Shown here piece after piece: positions 18,770 through 29,246 of a DNA stretch of 64,000 nt. Below the pieces are notes generated by a model. It saw only the letters and a program-made list of their open reading frames with translations, did no database searches and was not told the origin of the DNA. The position numbers were made by a program, and so were the translations under genes. Numbering within the stretch: the first letter of the stretch is position 1; the number at the start of each line of letters is the position of its first letter. The DNA comes from Castellaniella sp041677825. Its GTDB lineage: Bacteria; Pseudomonadota; Gammaproteobacteria; Burkholderiales; Burkholderiaceae_B. The stretch lies in the NCBI RefSeq assembly GCF_041677825.1, contig NZ_JBAYPG010000017.1, positions 5,798-69,797 on the forward strand, in the 5' to 3' direction.

Positions 18770-18784
18770 CAGTCATCCAACGTC

Positions 18785-21544
<2,760 letters not shown>

Positions 21545-21673
21545 GCCCGGGGCGCGCCTGCGCGCCACAGGGATCCGCCGGTCTTACGGCGGGAGACGAT
21601 ATCAGGGCTTCGTGACACGCCAGGGTTTCGTGAAGTCGTGGCCGTGTGGGGCTGCAGCAAGAACCGTGCGGGG
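21545..21673. other. Convergent intergenic region with two hairpins and short repeats
   Basis: Between the convergent secA and mgtE ends lie two perfect six-pair inverted repeats, GGCGCG/CGCGCC (21551-21566) and CCGCCG/CGGCGG (21575-21592), neither followed by a T-tract on either strand. They may act as bidirectional transcript 3' end structures. The region also holds two short imperfect tandem repeats described under findings. Confidence 0.5.
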
Positions 21674-21685
21674 CTACAGCAAGAA
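21644..21685. repeat. 22-bp imperfect tandem duplication at the mgtE 3' end
   Basis: Two 20-base copies, 21644-21663 and 21666-21685, match at 18 of 20 positions with a period of 22. The second copy includes the mgtE stop codon; in the first copy the same position reads CAG on the mgtE strand, so the duplication lies just past the present stop. Confidence 0.75.
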
Positions 21686-23161
21686 TATCGTGGCCAGCCC
21701 AAGGAACAGGAAGAACCCCAGCGAGTCGGTGGCAAACGTGAGCAGCACCGATGAGCCCATGGCCGGGTCCTTGCCGAAACGGTCGCGCAGCAGGGGGATC
21801 AGTACGCCCAGCGCTGCGCCGATCAGCATGTTGCCCACCATCGCGGCCATCATGACCCCGGCGACGGCGTAAGAATCGGAAATCACCCAGGCGAAGGTGG
21901 CCGCAACCAGGCTGCCACAACTGCCGACCAGGAATGTCACCTGCAGTTCGCGCTTGACCAGTGTCCAGATATTGGACCCGGTCACGCGCCCGGTGGCCAT
22001 GGCGCGTATGATCATGGTCATGGTCTGGTTGCCGGAATTCCCGCCAATGCCGGCCACGATGGACATCAGGAACGCCAGAATGACGATGTGGCTGACCGTG
22101 TCCTCGAAGCGTGAGGCCACCAGCGAGGCAATCGAGGCGGTGCACAGATTGATCAGCAGCCAGGGGGCCCGGTTGCGCAGGGCCGACAGCACGGGTGCAA
22201 AGATGTCTTCTTCCTGCAGGCCGGCACGCGACAGTTCTTGCTCCTGTGAGTCTTCCTGCAGCACGTCGACGACTTCGTCGATGGTCAGACGGCCGATCAG
22301 CCGACCCTGCTCATCCACCACCGGCGCGGAAACGAGGTCATAGCGCTCGAAGGCACCGGCTGCATCGGCGTCGGAATCGAGTGGATTCAGGCTCAGGACA
22401 TCCGGTTCCATGACCGAGCTGACCAGGGTGTCGGGTTCGCTGAGCAGCAGGCGCGACAGCGACAGCGTGCCGCGCAGCTGGTCGCTGCGGTCGACCACGA
22501 AGATCTGGTCGGTGTGGTCGGGCAGTTCCTGGAGGCGGCGCAGATAGCGCAGCACGACCTCGAGCGTGACATCTTCACGGACCCGCACCATGTCGTAGTC
22601 CATGATGGCCCCGACGGTGTCTTCGGGATAGCCCATGGCCGCGATCAGCTGCGCGCGCTCGGCTTCCGTCAGGCCCTTCTGGACTTCGGCAATGACGCCC
22701 GGCGGCAGATCGGGTGCCAGATCGGCGATTTCATCGGCGTCCATCTCGCCCGTGGCGGCGAGCAGGTCATCGTGGTCCATGGACTCGATGAGCGATTCGC
22801 GAACCCAGTCTTCGACCTCGAGGAGCACATCGGCGTCGTGCTCTTGATGGACCAGCTGCCAGACCGCCTGTCGCTGCTGCACGGGCAGCGATTCGAGGAT
22901 GAAGGCAATGTCGGCAGGATGCAGGGCATTGATGATCTGGCCGATCTCGTCTTCGTGCTGGCGCTGCAGCATGCCTTCGAGCAGGTTGGAGCCATCTTCA
23001 TCTTCGGTGTCGTGCTGCCGCTGCGCCAGTGCGTCGACGACTTCCTGGCGCTTCAGGATGGCCTGCAGTTCCTGCAGGGCCAGCTGGGCGTCTTCAGGGT
23101 CGAGGCGGCGTGGGATGACGACCGGGACAGGGGTGTCCGGGATGATGGGCTGATCGGCCAT
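21674..23161 (-). CDS. mgtE: Magnesium transporter MgtE
   Basis: A dimeric magnesium channel of 495 residues. The N-terminal superhelical domain (EMLQRQHEDEIGQIINALHP and the following acidic helices) is followed by two CBS domains (about residues 170-290) that sense cytoplasmic magnesium, and five hydrophobic segments from about residue 320 form the pore, including the conserved GIGGNSGNQ loop. Length and order fit the family. It converges on secA and lies five bases downstream of the thioesterase gene on the same strand, so the two may be co-transcribed. The last residues are affected by a short tandem duplication. Confidence 0.94.
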   Translation of the reverse strand: MADQPIIPDTPVPVVIPRRLDPEDAQLALQELQAILKRQEVVDALAQRQHDTEDEDGSNLLEGMLQRQHEDEIGQIINALHPADIAFILESLPVQQRQAVWQLVHQEHDADVLLEVEDWVRESLIESMDHDDLLAATGEMDADEIADLAPDLPPGVIAEVQKGLTEAERAQLIAAMGYPEDTVGAIMDYDMVRVREDVTLEVVLRYLRRLQELPDHTDQIFVVDRSDQLRGTLSLSRLLLSEPDTLVSSVMEPDVLSLNPLDSDADAAGAFERYDLVSAPVVDEQGRLIGRLTIDEVVDVLQEDSQEQELSRAGLQEEDIFAPVLSALRNRAPWLLINLCTASIASLVASRFEDTVSHIVILAFLMSIVAGIGGNSGNQTMTMIIRAMATGRVTGSNIWTLVKRELQVTFLVGSCGSLVAATFAWVISDSYAVAGVMMAAMVGNMLIGAALGVLIPLLRDRFGKDPAMGSSVLLTFATDSLGFFLFLGLATIFLL

Positions 23162-23166
23162 GGGGC

Positions 23167-23568
23167 TCAGGCTCCGGGCATGTCCGGCAGGGGACGGCTG
23201 CGACGCTCGTCATCGGTGGCCACGTAGATCAGCGTGGCTTCGGTCACCTTGACCACTTCGGTTTCCATGCGCTGGCGTTCGGCATAGACCTCGACCTGCA
23301 CGGTGATCGAGGTGCGTCCGGTGTGGGTGATGACCGCATAGAAACTGAGCAGGTCGCCCACGAAGACAGGCTGCTGGAATGAAAAGGCATTCACGGCCAC
23401 GGTGGCTATCCGGCCAGCGGCGCGCCGGGTGGCTGGAATCGATCCGGCAATGTCGGCCTGTGACATGATCCAGCCACCGAACACATCGCCATGGATGTTG
23501 GCATCGGCCGGCATGGGCATTACACGCAGGACAGCTGGATAGTCGGGTAGTGAGACAGGATTGGACAT
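23167..23568 (-). CDS. Acyl-CoA thioesterase, YciA-type hotdog
   Basis: A hotdog-fold thioesterase of 133 residues that hydrolyses acyl-CoA. The signature NIHGDVFGGWIMSQAD carries the catalytic aspartate region of the YciA/acyl-CoA hydrolase family, and TVAVNAFSFQQPVFVGDLL is also typical. Two ATG codons are available; 23568 is chosen because GGAA lies seven bases upstream, whereas 23592 has no Shine-Dalgarno. The gene precedes mgtE on the same strand with a five-base gap. Physiological substrate is unknown. Confidence 0.88.
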   Translation of the reverse strand: MSNPVSLPDYPAVLRVMPMPADANIHGDVFGGWIMSQADIAGSIPATRRAAGRIATVAVNAFSFQQPVFVGDLLSFYAVITHTGRTSITVQVEVYAERQRMETEVVKVTEATLIYVATDDERRSRPLPDMPGA

Positions 23569-23696
23569 GACAGGTTCCAGGTTGCATGACATTCGGCCAG
23601 GCAGGTCTCGCTGGCGGTGGAGCCCTGCATTTTACCTGTCCGTGCCGATGGCTATCGGCAGAAACACGGATATCTTCGGGCTGAATGTGGCCGCAC

Positions 23697-23724
23697 AATA
23701 AAACAGGCCCCCGAGTGTGAGGGC
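23697..23724 (-). terminator. Intrinsic terminator of tRNA-Lys
   Basis: Read on the minus strand, GCCCTC, a six-base loop and GGGGGC form a stem with one G-U pair, followed by CTGTTTTATT. It lies 30 bases beyond the CCA end of the tRNA gene, where the primary transcript should stop. Confidence 0.75.
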
Positions 23725-23753
23725 TGGTGTCTGGCATGCAGAAAGCAGGCGGT

Positions 23754-23829
23754 TGGTGGGTCGTGCGCGATTCGAACGCGCGACCAACGGATTAAAAGTC
23801 CGGTGCTCTACCGGCTGAGCTAACGACCC
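23754..23829 (-). tRNA. tRNA-Lys (anticodon UUU)
   Basis: A complete 76-base tRNA on the minus strand. The acceptor stem GGGTCGT pairs with ACGACCC, the D arm has AGCTCAGCCGGTAGAGC, the anticodon loop is CTTTTAA giving anticodon TTT, and the T arm holds GTTCGAATC. The discriminator base is A and the 3' CCA is encoded. It has its own promoter and terminator, so it is a single-gene transcript. Confidence 0.97.
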
Positions 23830-23843
23830 AACGCAAGCCGTGC

Positions 23844-23872
23844 ATAATGACATTGTTTCGGTTCGTAGTCAA
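23844..23872 (-). promoter_or_regulatory. Sigma-70 promoter of tRNA-Lys
   Basis: On the minus strand a -35 box TTGACT (23867-23872) and a -10 box CATTAT (23844-23849) are separated by exactly 17 bases and would start transcription about eight bases before the mature tRNA. The match and location make it convincing. Confidence 0.7.
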
Positions 23873-23901
23873 TATTCAACATCATTCGGTTGGGGCGTTT
23901 C

Positions 23902-24723
23902 ATGTCGGTACATCACGGTCGTTCATCCTTGCGTCTGCATATTCTGTCCGATCTGCACCTGAGCATGCAGAACCTTGCCCTGCCCGACGTGGCTGCAGAC
24001 GTCACCATACTGGCGGGCGACGTGGCCCGGCCCGAGGCGGCCATGCAGTGGGCCAGCCAGATTCCGCGCCCGGTCCTGTATGTGCCCGGCAACCATGAAT
24101 TCTACGGTGGCAGTATTCCGGGTGTACGGGCAGACCTGTCGCGCGCGGCCCAGGCGCATGGCATCCGCCTGCTCGATCAGCAGGCCGTCGTCTTTGAAGG
24201 TGTGCGCTTCCTGGGTGCCACCCTCTGGACCGACTTCCGGCTGTATGGTGTCGAGCTCCAGGATTCGGCCATGCAGAAGGCTGCCGAACTCATGCGTGAT
24301 TTCAAGGTCATTCGCAATGCCGATGGCAGCATGTTCAGCCCTCGCGATGCGGCAGCCCTGTTTGCCGAGCAGCATGCGTGGCTCGACGCCCAGCTGGATC
24401 TCCCGCATGACGGGCCTACGGTGGTCATCACCCACCACGCGCCCAGCATGCGCAGTGTGCACCCGCGGTTTGCCGAGTCGCTGCTCAGCGCCGGCTTCGT
24501 GTCCGATTGCTCCGGCCTGCTGGGGCGCGCCGATCTCTGGGTGCACGGCCATACCCACGACAGCTTCGATTACCATGCGTTCGGCACCCGTGTGCTGTGC
24601 AATCCGCGTGGATACTGCATCAAGGGGGTGGATGAAAACACCCACTTCGATGCTGGCCTGTGCCTCGAACTGCCGCTTGCGGGGCTGCTCGACCAGCCGG
24701 GTTCCGAGGTCGCCCGACGCTGA
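23902..24723 (+). CDS. Calcineurin-like metallophosphoesterase
   Basis: A cytoplasmic metallophosphoesterase of 273 residues. The five metal-binding blocks of the fold are visible in order: LHILSDLHLSM, LAGDVARP, VPGNHEFYGG, ITHHAPS and HGHTHDS. The substrate cannot be told from sequence. ATG 23902 follows GGGG with a six-base gap; a TTG 12 bases upstream is open but less likely. The gene is divergent from tRNA-Lys, separated by 72 bases, and has no obvious operon partner. Confidence 0.85.
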   Translation: MSVHHGRSSLRLHILSDLHLSMQNLALPDVAADVTILAGDVARPEAAMQWASQIPRPVLYVPGNHEFYGGSIPGVRADLSRAAQAHGIRLLDQQAVVFEGVRFLGATLWTDFRLYGVELQDSAMQKAAELMRDFKVIRNADGSMFSPRDAAALFAEQHAWLDAQLDLPHDGPTVVITHHAPSMRSVHPRFAESLLSAGFVSDCSGLLGRADLWVHGHTHDSFDYHAFGTRVLCNPRGYCIKGVDENTHFDAGLCLELPLAGLLDQPGSEVARR

Positions 24724-24763
24724 GCCCGGGCGGGCAGCGGGCCCTGGCTCAGCAGGTTCTGGC

Positions 24764-26971
24764 TCAGCGGGCCCTGGAGATCCGGACCTCGGCGCCGCGG
24801 CGCTTCACCTCGAGCCCCTCCGAGGGCAGGATGCGCAGGCCTTCCAGCCCCTTGATATAGCTCGAGCCCTGCATCTGCATGACGCGGATCTTGTTGCGCA
24901 TGACCACGGGATTGTGTTCGGGCATCCCGAACATCCAGACCTCTTCGAGGATACGCGCCGAGTTGATCTCTCCGGTGTGCTGGAGGGTCGGGCCCAGGCA
25001 GAGCATGTGGCCTTCACGGCCGAAGACGGGCAGGCTGTCGGGGCCGCAGTCCAGGCTCCAGCGTGTGCCGCCCTCATAGCGCCAGCCGGTGGACAGATCC
25101 CACCAGGCATCCCCCTTGGGCAGGTAGATTTCGGCCCGGGTGCCCGGCTGCATGACCGGGGCGACCAGCAACGCGGGGCCGAGCAGGTATTGCGTATCGT
25201 GGACATGCGCTTCGGGGTCGTGCGGGTAGGACTGCACCATCGAGCGCTGTACGGGCAAGCCAGTGCGCACGGCATCATCCACGATACCGGCCACGTAGGG
25301 CAGCAGGCGGTAGCGCCACTGCAGCCAGTGCCGGACCAGCGCCCGGGTGTCGTCGTCGAACGCATCCGGCATCAGATCCGGATGGCCCTGGAAGCTGAAA
25401 TTGGCCGAAAACACGCACATGGCCAGCCAGCGCAGATACAGTTCGGCCGACATGCCGGCGGTCGGGCCAGTGGCGTTGCCCAGCCTATGGGTCTGCACGG
25501 CGACGCCACTGTTGCCGGTGGCCAGGGCGGCGCGCAGGCTGTCGGCATAGCCTTGCCACGAGTTTTCGACCTGGGGGCCCAGTTGCCAGGCAAAGCGCTG
25601 CACGCCGGGGAAGAGATCGCGGCTGAGGATGATGCCTTCCTGGGGCGTTCGGGTGCCCGGCACGGCATCGAACAGTGTGCGTCGTGCCAGCTGCGGATAG
25701 ACCGTGCGCAAGAGGGCACCGGATTCACGGCTGCGGGCCTCGACGCTGTCTGGGAAGTCGAAACGGGCCTCGCAGGCCGGGGCTCGCAGGCCATCCTGTT
25801 CGGCCTGTTGATGGCGTTCGATCCACAGGCGGGCCACATCCTTGTGGGTCAGGTCGAGCACCCCGAAAGGGCGGCCCCCCGAGGCATCGGTACCCGGGCA
25901 GATCCAGGCATTGCCCTGATCGTCGGGCAGCAGCCAGCCATGGTCTTCGAACTCGTCGAAGAGCGCGGTGCCTTGAAGAACCCCCGGAAAGCATGTCCCT
26001 GCGAGATGCAGATCGAGCGCATCGGCCGCCTCGACCAGAGCACGCCAGTCGGGGATGCGGGCAGACCATTCGAATACCGGCTTGTCGGCCTGAAAACCCA
26101 CGATGGCTGGATCCGCCAGCAAGAGTGCGTCGAGCGCCAGGCCCTGGGCGCGCAGTGAACGGACCTGTTCCAGGCTGTGCTGCACCGACTGACCGGATGC
26201 CTGATCGAGCCAGACACCCATGGGCCAGAGGCTGGGCTGCCCTGCGCGGCCAGTGAGGGCGGTATATTGGTTGAGGATTTCGGCGGGTTCGCCCACGTAC
26301 AGAAAGAGGTCCAGGCCGGTGTCCGAGGTGCATACCCTGTATTGGCCCGCAGCCCGGAGGTCGTGTTCGACGCCCTGCAGTGTGCTGCAGTGCATGCCCC
26401 AGCCCCTGGGGCTCCAGGCCAGTGGCAGGGCGCGGTCTTGTGCCCGATCGGAATGCAGGTGCGCGCCGCAGCGGTTCAGTGCATGTGTGGTTTCGCCCAG
26501 GCCGCACAGAGGCTCGCCTTCTTGCAGGGCCCATTCAAGTGTCCATTGTGATCGATCCTGGCCCGCAGTGGCGCCCTGTACACCCAGGCGGACCTGGGCG
26601 ACGGGTTCGCCCGCAACGAGCAGGCGCAGGGCTATGGGCGCGCTGCTGATTTCGAGGCAGGCAGCGCCCTGGGTGAGATGCCACAGGCCGGGGCGCTGTT
26701 CCTGTGCCTGCATTTCACCGACCGCCTCGTGGCGAACCAGCAGCATGTCGGACTGACGCTGTGCAGTGGCGCCTGGCTTGGCTGGATCCAGCCAGTGCCG
26801 TGGGCCGCAGCGCAGCCGGAATACCCCGGGTGCATGCGCCTGGATGCGCAGGCACCAGGTATCGGCCCGCAGGGCCCATTCGATGCAGGATGACGTCAGC
26901 AGGACCGGCGCGACATCAAAAGGCGCTTCGGTCTCAAAGATCAGGTCCGCCAGATCAGTGGTGGGAGACAC
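24764..26971 (-). CDS. GH31-family (alpha-xylosidase/glucosidase-like) protein with altered active site
   Basis: A 735-residue protein that aligns along its length with E. coli YicI-type GH31 enzymes: N-terminal beta domain, TIM barrel from about residue 250 and C-terminal beta domains (QYLLGPALLVAPV, IYLPKG). The nucleophile position keeps Asp405 in RFDFPDS, but the position of the general acid/base, Asp in YicI, is Gln467 in a gap-free match, and the Asp of the HDIGGF motif is Arg496. Hydrolase activity is therefore doubtful. GTG 26971 is chosen because AAGGAG lies five bases upstream; ATG 27028 has no Shine-Dalgarno. No signal peptide is seen. It follows mnmC on the same strand. Confidence 0.78.
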   Translation of the reverse strand: MSPTTDLADLIFETEAPFDVAPVLLTSSCIEWALRADTWCLRIQAHAPGVFRLRCGPRHWLDPAKPGATAQRQSDMLLVRHEAVGEMQAQEQRPGLWHLTQGAACLEISSAPIALRLLVAGEPVAQVRLGVQGATAGQDRSQWTLEWALQEGEPLCGLGETTHALNRCGAHLHSDRAQDRALPLAWSPRGWGMHCSTLQGVEHDLRAAGQYRVCTSDTGLDLFLYVGEPAEILNQYTALTGRAGQPSLWPMGVWLDQASGQSVQHSLEQVRSLRAQGLALDALLLADPAIVGFQADKPVFEWSARIPDWRALVEAADALDLHLAGTCFPGVLQGTALFDEFEDHGWLLPDDQGNAWICPGTDASGGRPFGVLDLTHKDVARLWIERHQQAEQDGLRAPACEARFDFPDSVEARSRESGALLRTVYPQLARRTLFDAVPGTRTPQEGIILSRDLFPGVQRFAWQLGPQVENSWQGYADSLRAALATGNSGVAVQTHRLGNATGPTAGMSAELYLRWLAMCVFSANFSFQGHPDLMPDAFDDDTRALVRHWLQWRYRLLPYVAGIVDDAVRTGLPVQRSMVQSYPHDPEAHVHDTQYLLGPALLVAPVMQPGTRAEIYLPKGDAWWDLSTGWRYEGGTRWSLDCGPDSLPVFGREGHMLCLGPTLQHTGEINSARILEEVWMFGMPEHNPVVMRNKIRVMQMQGSSYIKGLEGLRILPSEGLEVKRRGAEVRISRAR

Positions 26972-27040
26972 TATGGCTCCTTGGCACAAGGTCGAGTGAA
27001 AACCGTTATTCTGACGGATTTGTGCCATAAAATAAAATCG

Positions 27041-28897
27041 TCAGCGTACACGGACGCGTTGCAGCAGTTCGCGCTCGATGGGTTCGGGTGCCCCTTCGAG
27101 CCTGGCTGCCATCCAGTTGCCCGCGAGCGCCGCCCAGCTCAGGGCGCGCGAACCATAGCCGCAGGCCAGCCATAACCCCGGCAGGCCGGGTGTTGCGCCG
27201 ATCACGGGCAGGTGATCCCGGGTGGCGGCGCGCCACCCCGCCCAGGCTTGCGGCGCTGGGTGGCTCAACCAGGGAAGGGCACCAGGCGCCAGCCATTGCG
27301 CCAACTGGCCGCGGATGTCGTCGTGGCCCGCCTGGTCGGCCTGTGCCCGCGCCGCATGCGGCCGGTAGGTGCTGCCCGCCACAGCCCAGCCACCCAGCGG
27401 CGGCAGGACATAACCCTGACCCGCCACGATGCAGTTCGGCAGGTTCGAGGCCCCTGCGGGATACAGGCTGATTTGCCCCGCCAGTGGTTTCAGGTTCTGC
27501 AGCACGGGCCAGGATGCCATGGTGGTGCTGCCCGCCAGCATGCGCGGCGCGTCGATGGCATTGGCCAGCACGACCTGATCGGCCTGATCCAGAACCTGGC
27601 CCGCACGGCCCAGCAGCGACCAGCCGCCGGCCGAGGCCATGGCCAGACGGGCTATCCATGCCTCATGATACTCGATTGCGTGCTGCTGAAGCAGGGCGTG
27701 GATCAATGCTGGCGGATCCACACGCAGCGCCTGCGGGAACCAGAGGCCACCCAGGGGCAGCGCAATGCCGGCCTGCAGGCTGGCGGCAGGGGGTGTCAGC
27801 CAGCGTACCCAGGACGCCGGAAATTGCAGCCGGGCCAGAGCGGCTTGCTGGCGCCGCGCCTGTGCGGGAGAGCCCGCACAGACCAGGGCACCGCAGGCGA
27901 GTGGCCGGGCCGGTGGCGCAAGGTGCATCCAGTGGCGGTGCGCATGGGCGAGACCGTTGCGGCTCAGACGCGAGCGCGTGTCATCGTCCGGACTGAGTGC
28001 AGGGATGAGGGCGGCCCCAGATGGCGGGCCTGGATCCCGGATTGCGCGGCGTGCACCGGCGTCCCATACGCGCACGTCGTGACCCTGCCGGGCAAGCGCG
28101 TGTGCGATCGCCGACCCCGCCAGGCCGGCACCCACCACGGCGATCGACTGTGGCCCGGTCGGGTCTGCGCTACGCCCGAGCCCCGGGCGCAGGCGGGCAA
28201 CGGTCATTTCGCGCTTGCCTGCAAACCCCGCTTGCCGGCTGACCAGGAATCCCGCATCCTGCAGGTCGCGCCGAACCTGTCCGGCTGCGCACCAGGTGGC
28301 CACCGTGGCCTCCTCGGCGGCCAGTCGGCGCAGTTGGGCGAAGAGTTCGGGACGCCACATCTCGGGGTTGGTGCGGGGTGCGAAGCCATCGAGAAAGAAG
28401 GCATCCACACTGGCCTGCGCCTGGCGGGCCATGACGCGTATCGACCCGAACAGCAGCGTCAGGGTCACGCGGCCCTGTGCGAATTCGAGCTGGTGGATGC
28501 CCGGCAGCAATGGGGGCCAGGCCGCGGCCAGCGCCTGCACCTGATCGTGCATGCCGGCCGGCAGGCCGCGCCAGGCCCGGCGAAGATCTTCGATGTGGAA
28601 TGGATGCGCCTCGAAAGCGAGGTAGTGCAGTCGCTCGCAGCGCTCGGGGTCATTGTGCCAGGCCTGCCAGCTGGCCAGGAAATTGTGCCCCAGGCCAAAG
28701 CCAGTTTCGCCGATCGTGAACCGCTTGCGCCCGCGCCAGCGTCCGGGCAGGTGATTGCCCTGCAGGAACACATGCTGCGCCTGTGGCAGGGCCCCTGCGA
28801 CACCATGATAGATATCACCGTATTGCGGATGGTATGGAATGCCGCGCGCATCTGCCTGCCAGCGCGCTGGCGTCAGAACTTCGCTGGGCAGGGCCAC
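27041..28897 (-). CDS. mnmC: Bifunctional tRNA mnm5s2U biosynthesis protein MnmC
   Basis: A fused enzyme of 618 residues completing 5-methylaminomethyl-2-thiouridine at the tRNA wobble base. The N-terminal methyltransferase has the SAM motif IGETGFGLG near residue 62 and FLDGFAPRTNPEMW; the C-terminal FAD oxidoreductase, which removes the carboxymethyl group, begins with AVVGAGLAGSAIA near residue 250 and has ACGYGSRALSWAAL near the end. No ATG fits the family start. GTG 28897 has AGGA seven bases upstream and starts close to the conserved region; an ATG at 29053 would add 52 residues without family support. It is divergent from the M20 amidohydrolase. Confidence 0.9.
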   Translation of the reverse strand: MALPSEVLTPARWQADARGIPYHPQYGDIYHGVAGALPQAQHVFLQGNHLPGRWRGRKRFTIGETGFGLGHNFLASWQAWHNDPERCERLHYLAFEAHPFHIEDLRRAWRGLPAGMHDQVQALAAAWPPLLPGIHQLEFAQGRVTLTLLFGSIRVMARQAQASVDAFFLDGFAPRTNPEMWRPELFAQLRRLAAEEATVATWCAAGQVRRDLQDAGFLVSRQAGFAGKREMTVARLRPGLGRSADPTGPQSIAVVGAGLAGSAIAHALARQGHDVRVWDAGARRAIRDPGPPSGAALIPALSPDDDTRSRLSRNGLAHAHRHWMHLAPPARPLACGALVCAGSPAQARRQQAALARLQFPASWVRWLTPPAASLQAGIALPLGGLWFPQALRVDPPALIHALLQQHAIEYHEAWIARLAMASAGGWSLLGRAGQVLDQADQVVLANAIDAPRMLAGSTTMASWPVLQNLKPLAGQISLYPAGASNLPNCIVAGQGYVLPPLGGWAVAGSTYRPHAARAQADQAGHDDIRGQLAQWLAPGALPWLSHPAPQAWAGWRAATRDHLPVIGATPGLPGLWLACGYGSRALSWAALAGNWMAARLEGAPEPIERELLQRVRVR

Positions 28898-29246
28898 GAT
28901 GGCATCCTGATGTGCAGCGGCCCGGTCTGCACGTACAATGATCGTCCGGGGCAGGTGTCCGACAGTCGCCCCGGCTGCCGGGGCTTCGGGGTGGATCGCA
29001 TGGAGTATACGGATTTCGTGGTCATGGGTGGTCTGAATGCAGTCGCCGCACACGTGCGACCTGCAGCGGCCATTTTACAGGCCTATCCTGTTACAGGCCT
29101 GTCCTGCGGGTTCACGCCTCATGGGGGCATGCCTGCCTCCCGGGGCATCGAAAGCCTGCTGTACAACACCTGCAGCCCGCCAGGGGTTTCACACGCTGCT
29201 GGCCCCTGGCGGACAGCGTTCTTTCATGATCCGATCGAGTCCTGCC
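28898..29246. other. Divergent intergenic region between mnmC and the M20 gene
   Basis: About 350 bases without a supported gene. It contains two 16-bp tandem repeats (29075-29106). No clear sigma-70 promoter could be assigned to either flanking gene; the high GC content makes hexamer matches unreliable. If mnmC used ATG 29053, the region would shrink to 193 bases. Confidence 0.5.
29075..29106. repeat. Two 16-bp tandem repeats with palindromic core
   Basis: Copies TTACAGGCCTATCCTG (29075-29090) and TTACAGGCCTGTCCTG (29091-29106) are contiguous and differ at one base. The second contains the perfect palindrome ACAGGCCTGT. They lie between divergent genes, so a regulator-binding role is possible. 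Confidence 0.8.

Noticed and set aside
18653..18784. SecA extended by 44 residues with a hydrophobic segment
   Set aside because: The canonical N-terminus is MVSLFKKILG; the extension overlaps the M23 gene and would put a signal-like segment on a cytosolic ATPase.
23975..26158. Long plus-strand open frame of 727 codons opposite the GH31 gene
   Set aside because: It crosses the metallophosphoesterase gene in another frame, is Arg/Pro/Cys-rich and matches no family; it is a shadow caused by high GC content.
28898..29053. MnmC extended to ATG 29053
   Set aside because: The added 52 residues lack family resemblance, whereas GTG 28897 has a good Shine-Dalgarno and fits the known start of the domain.
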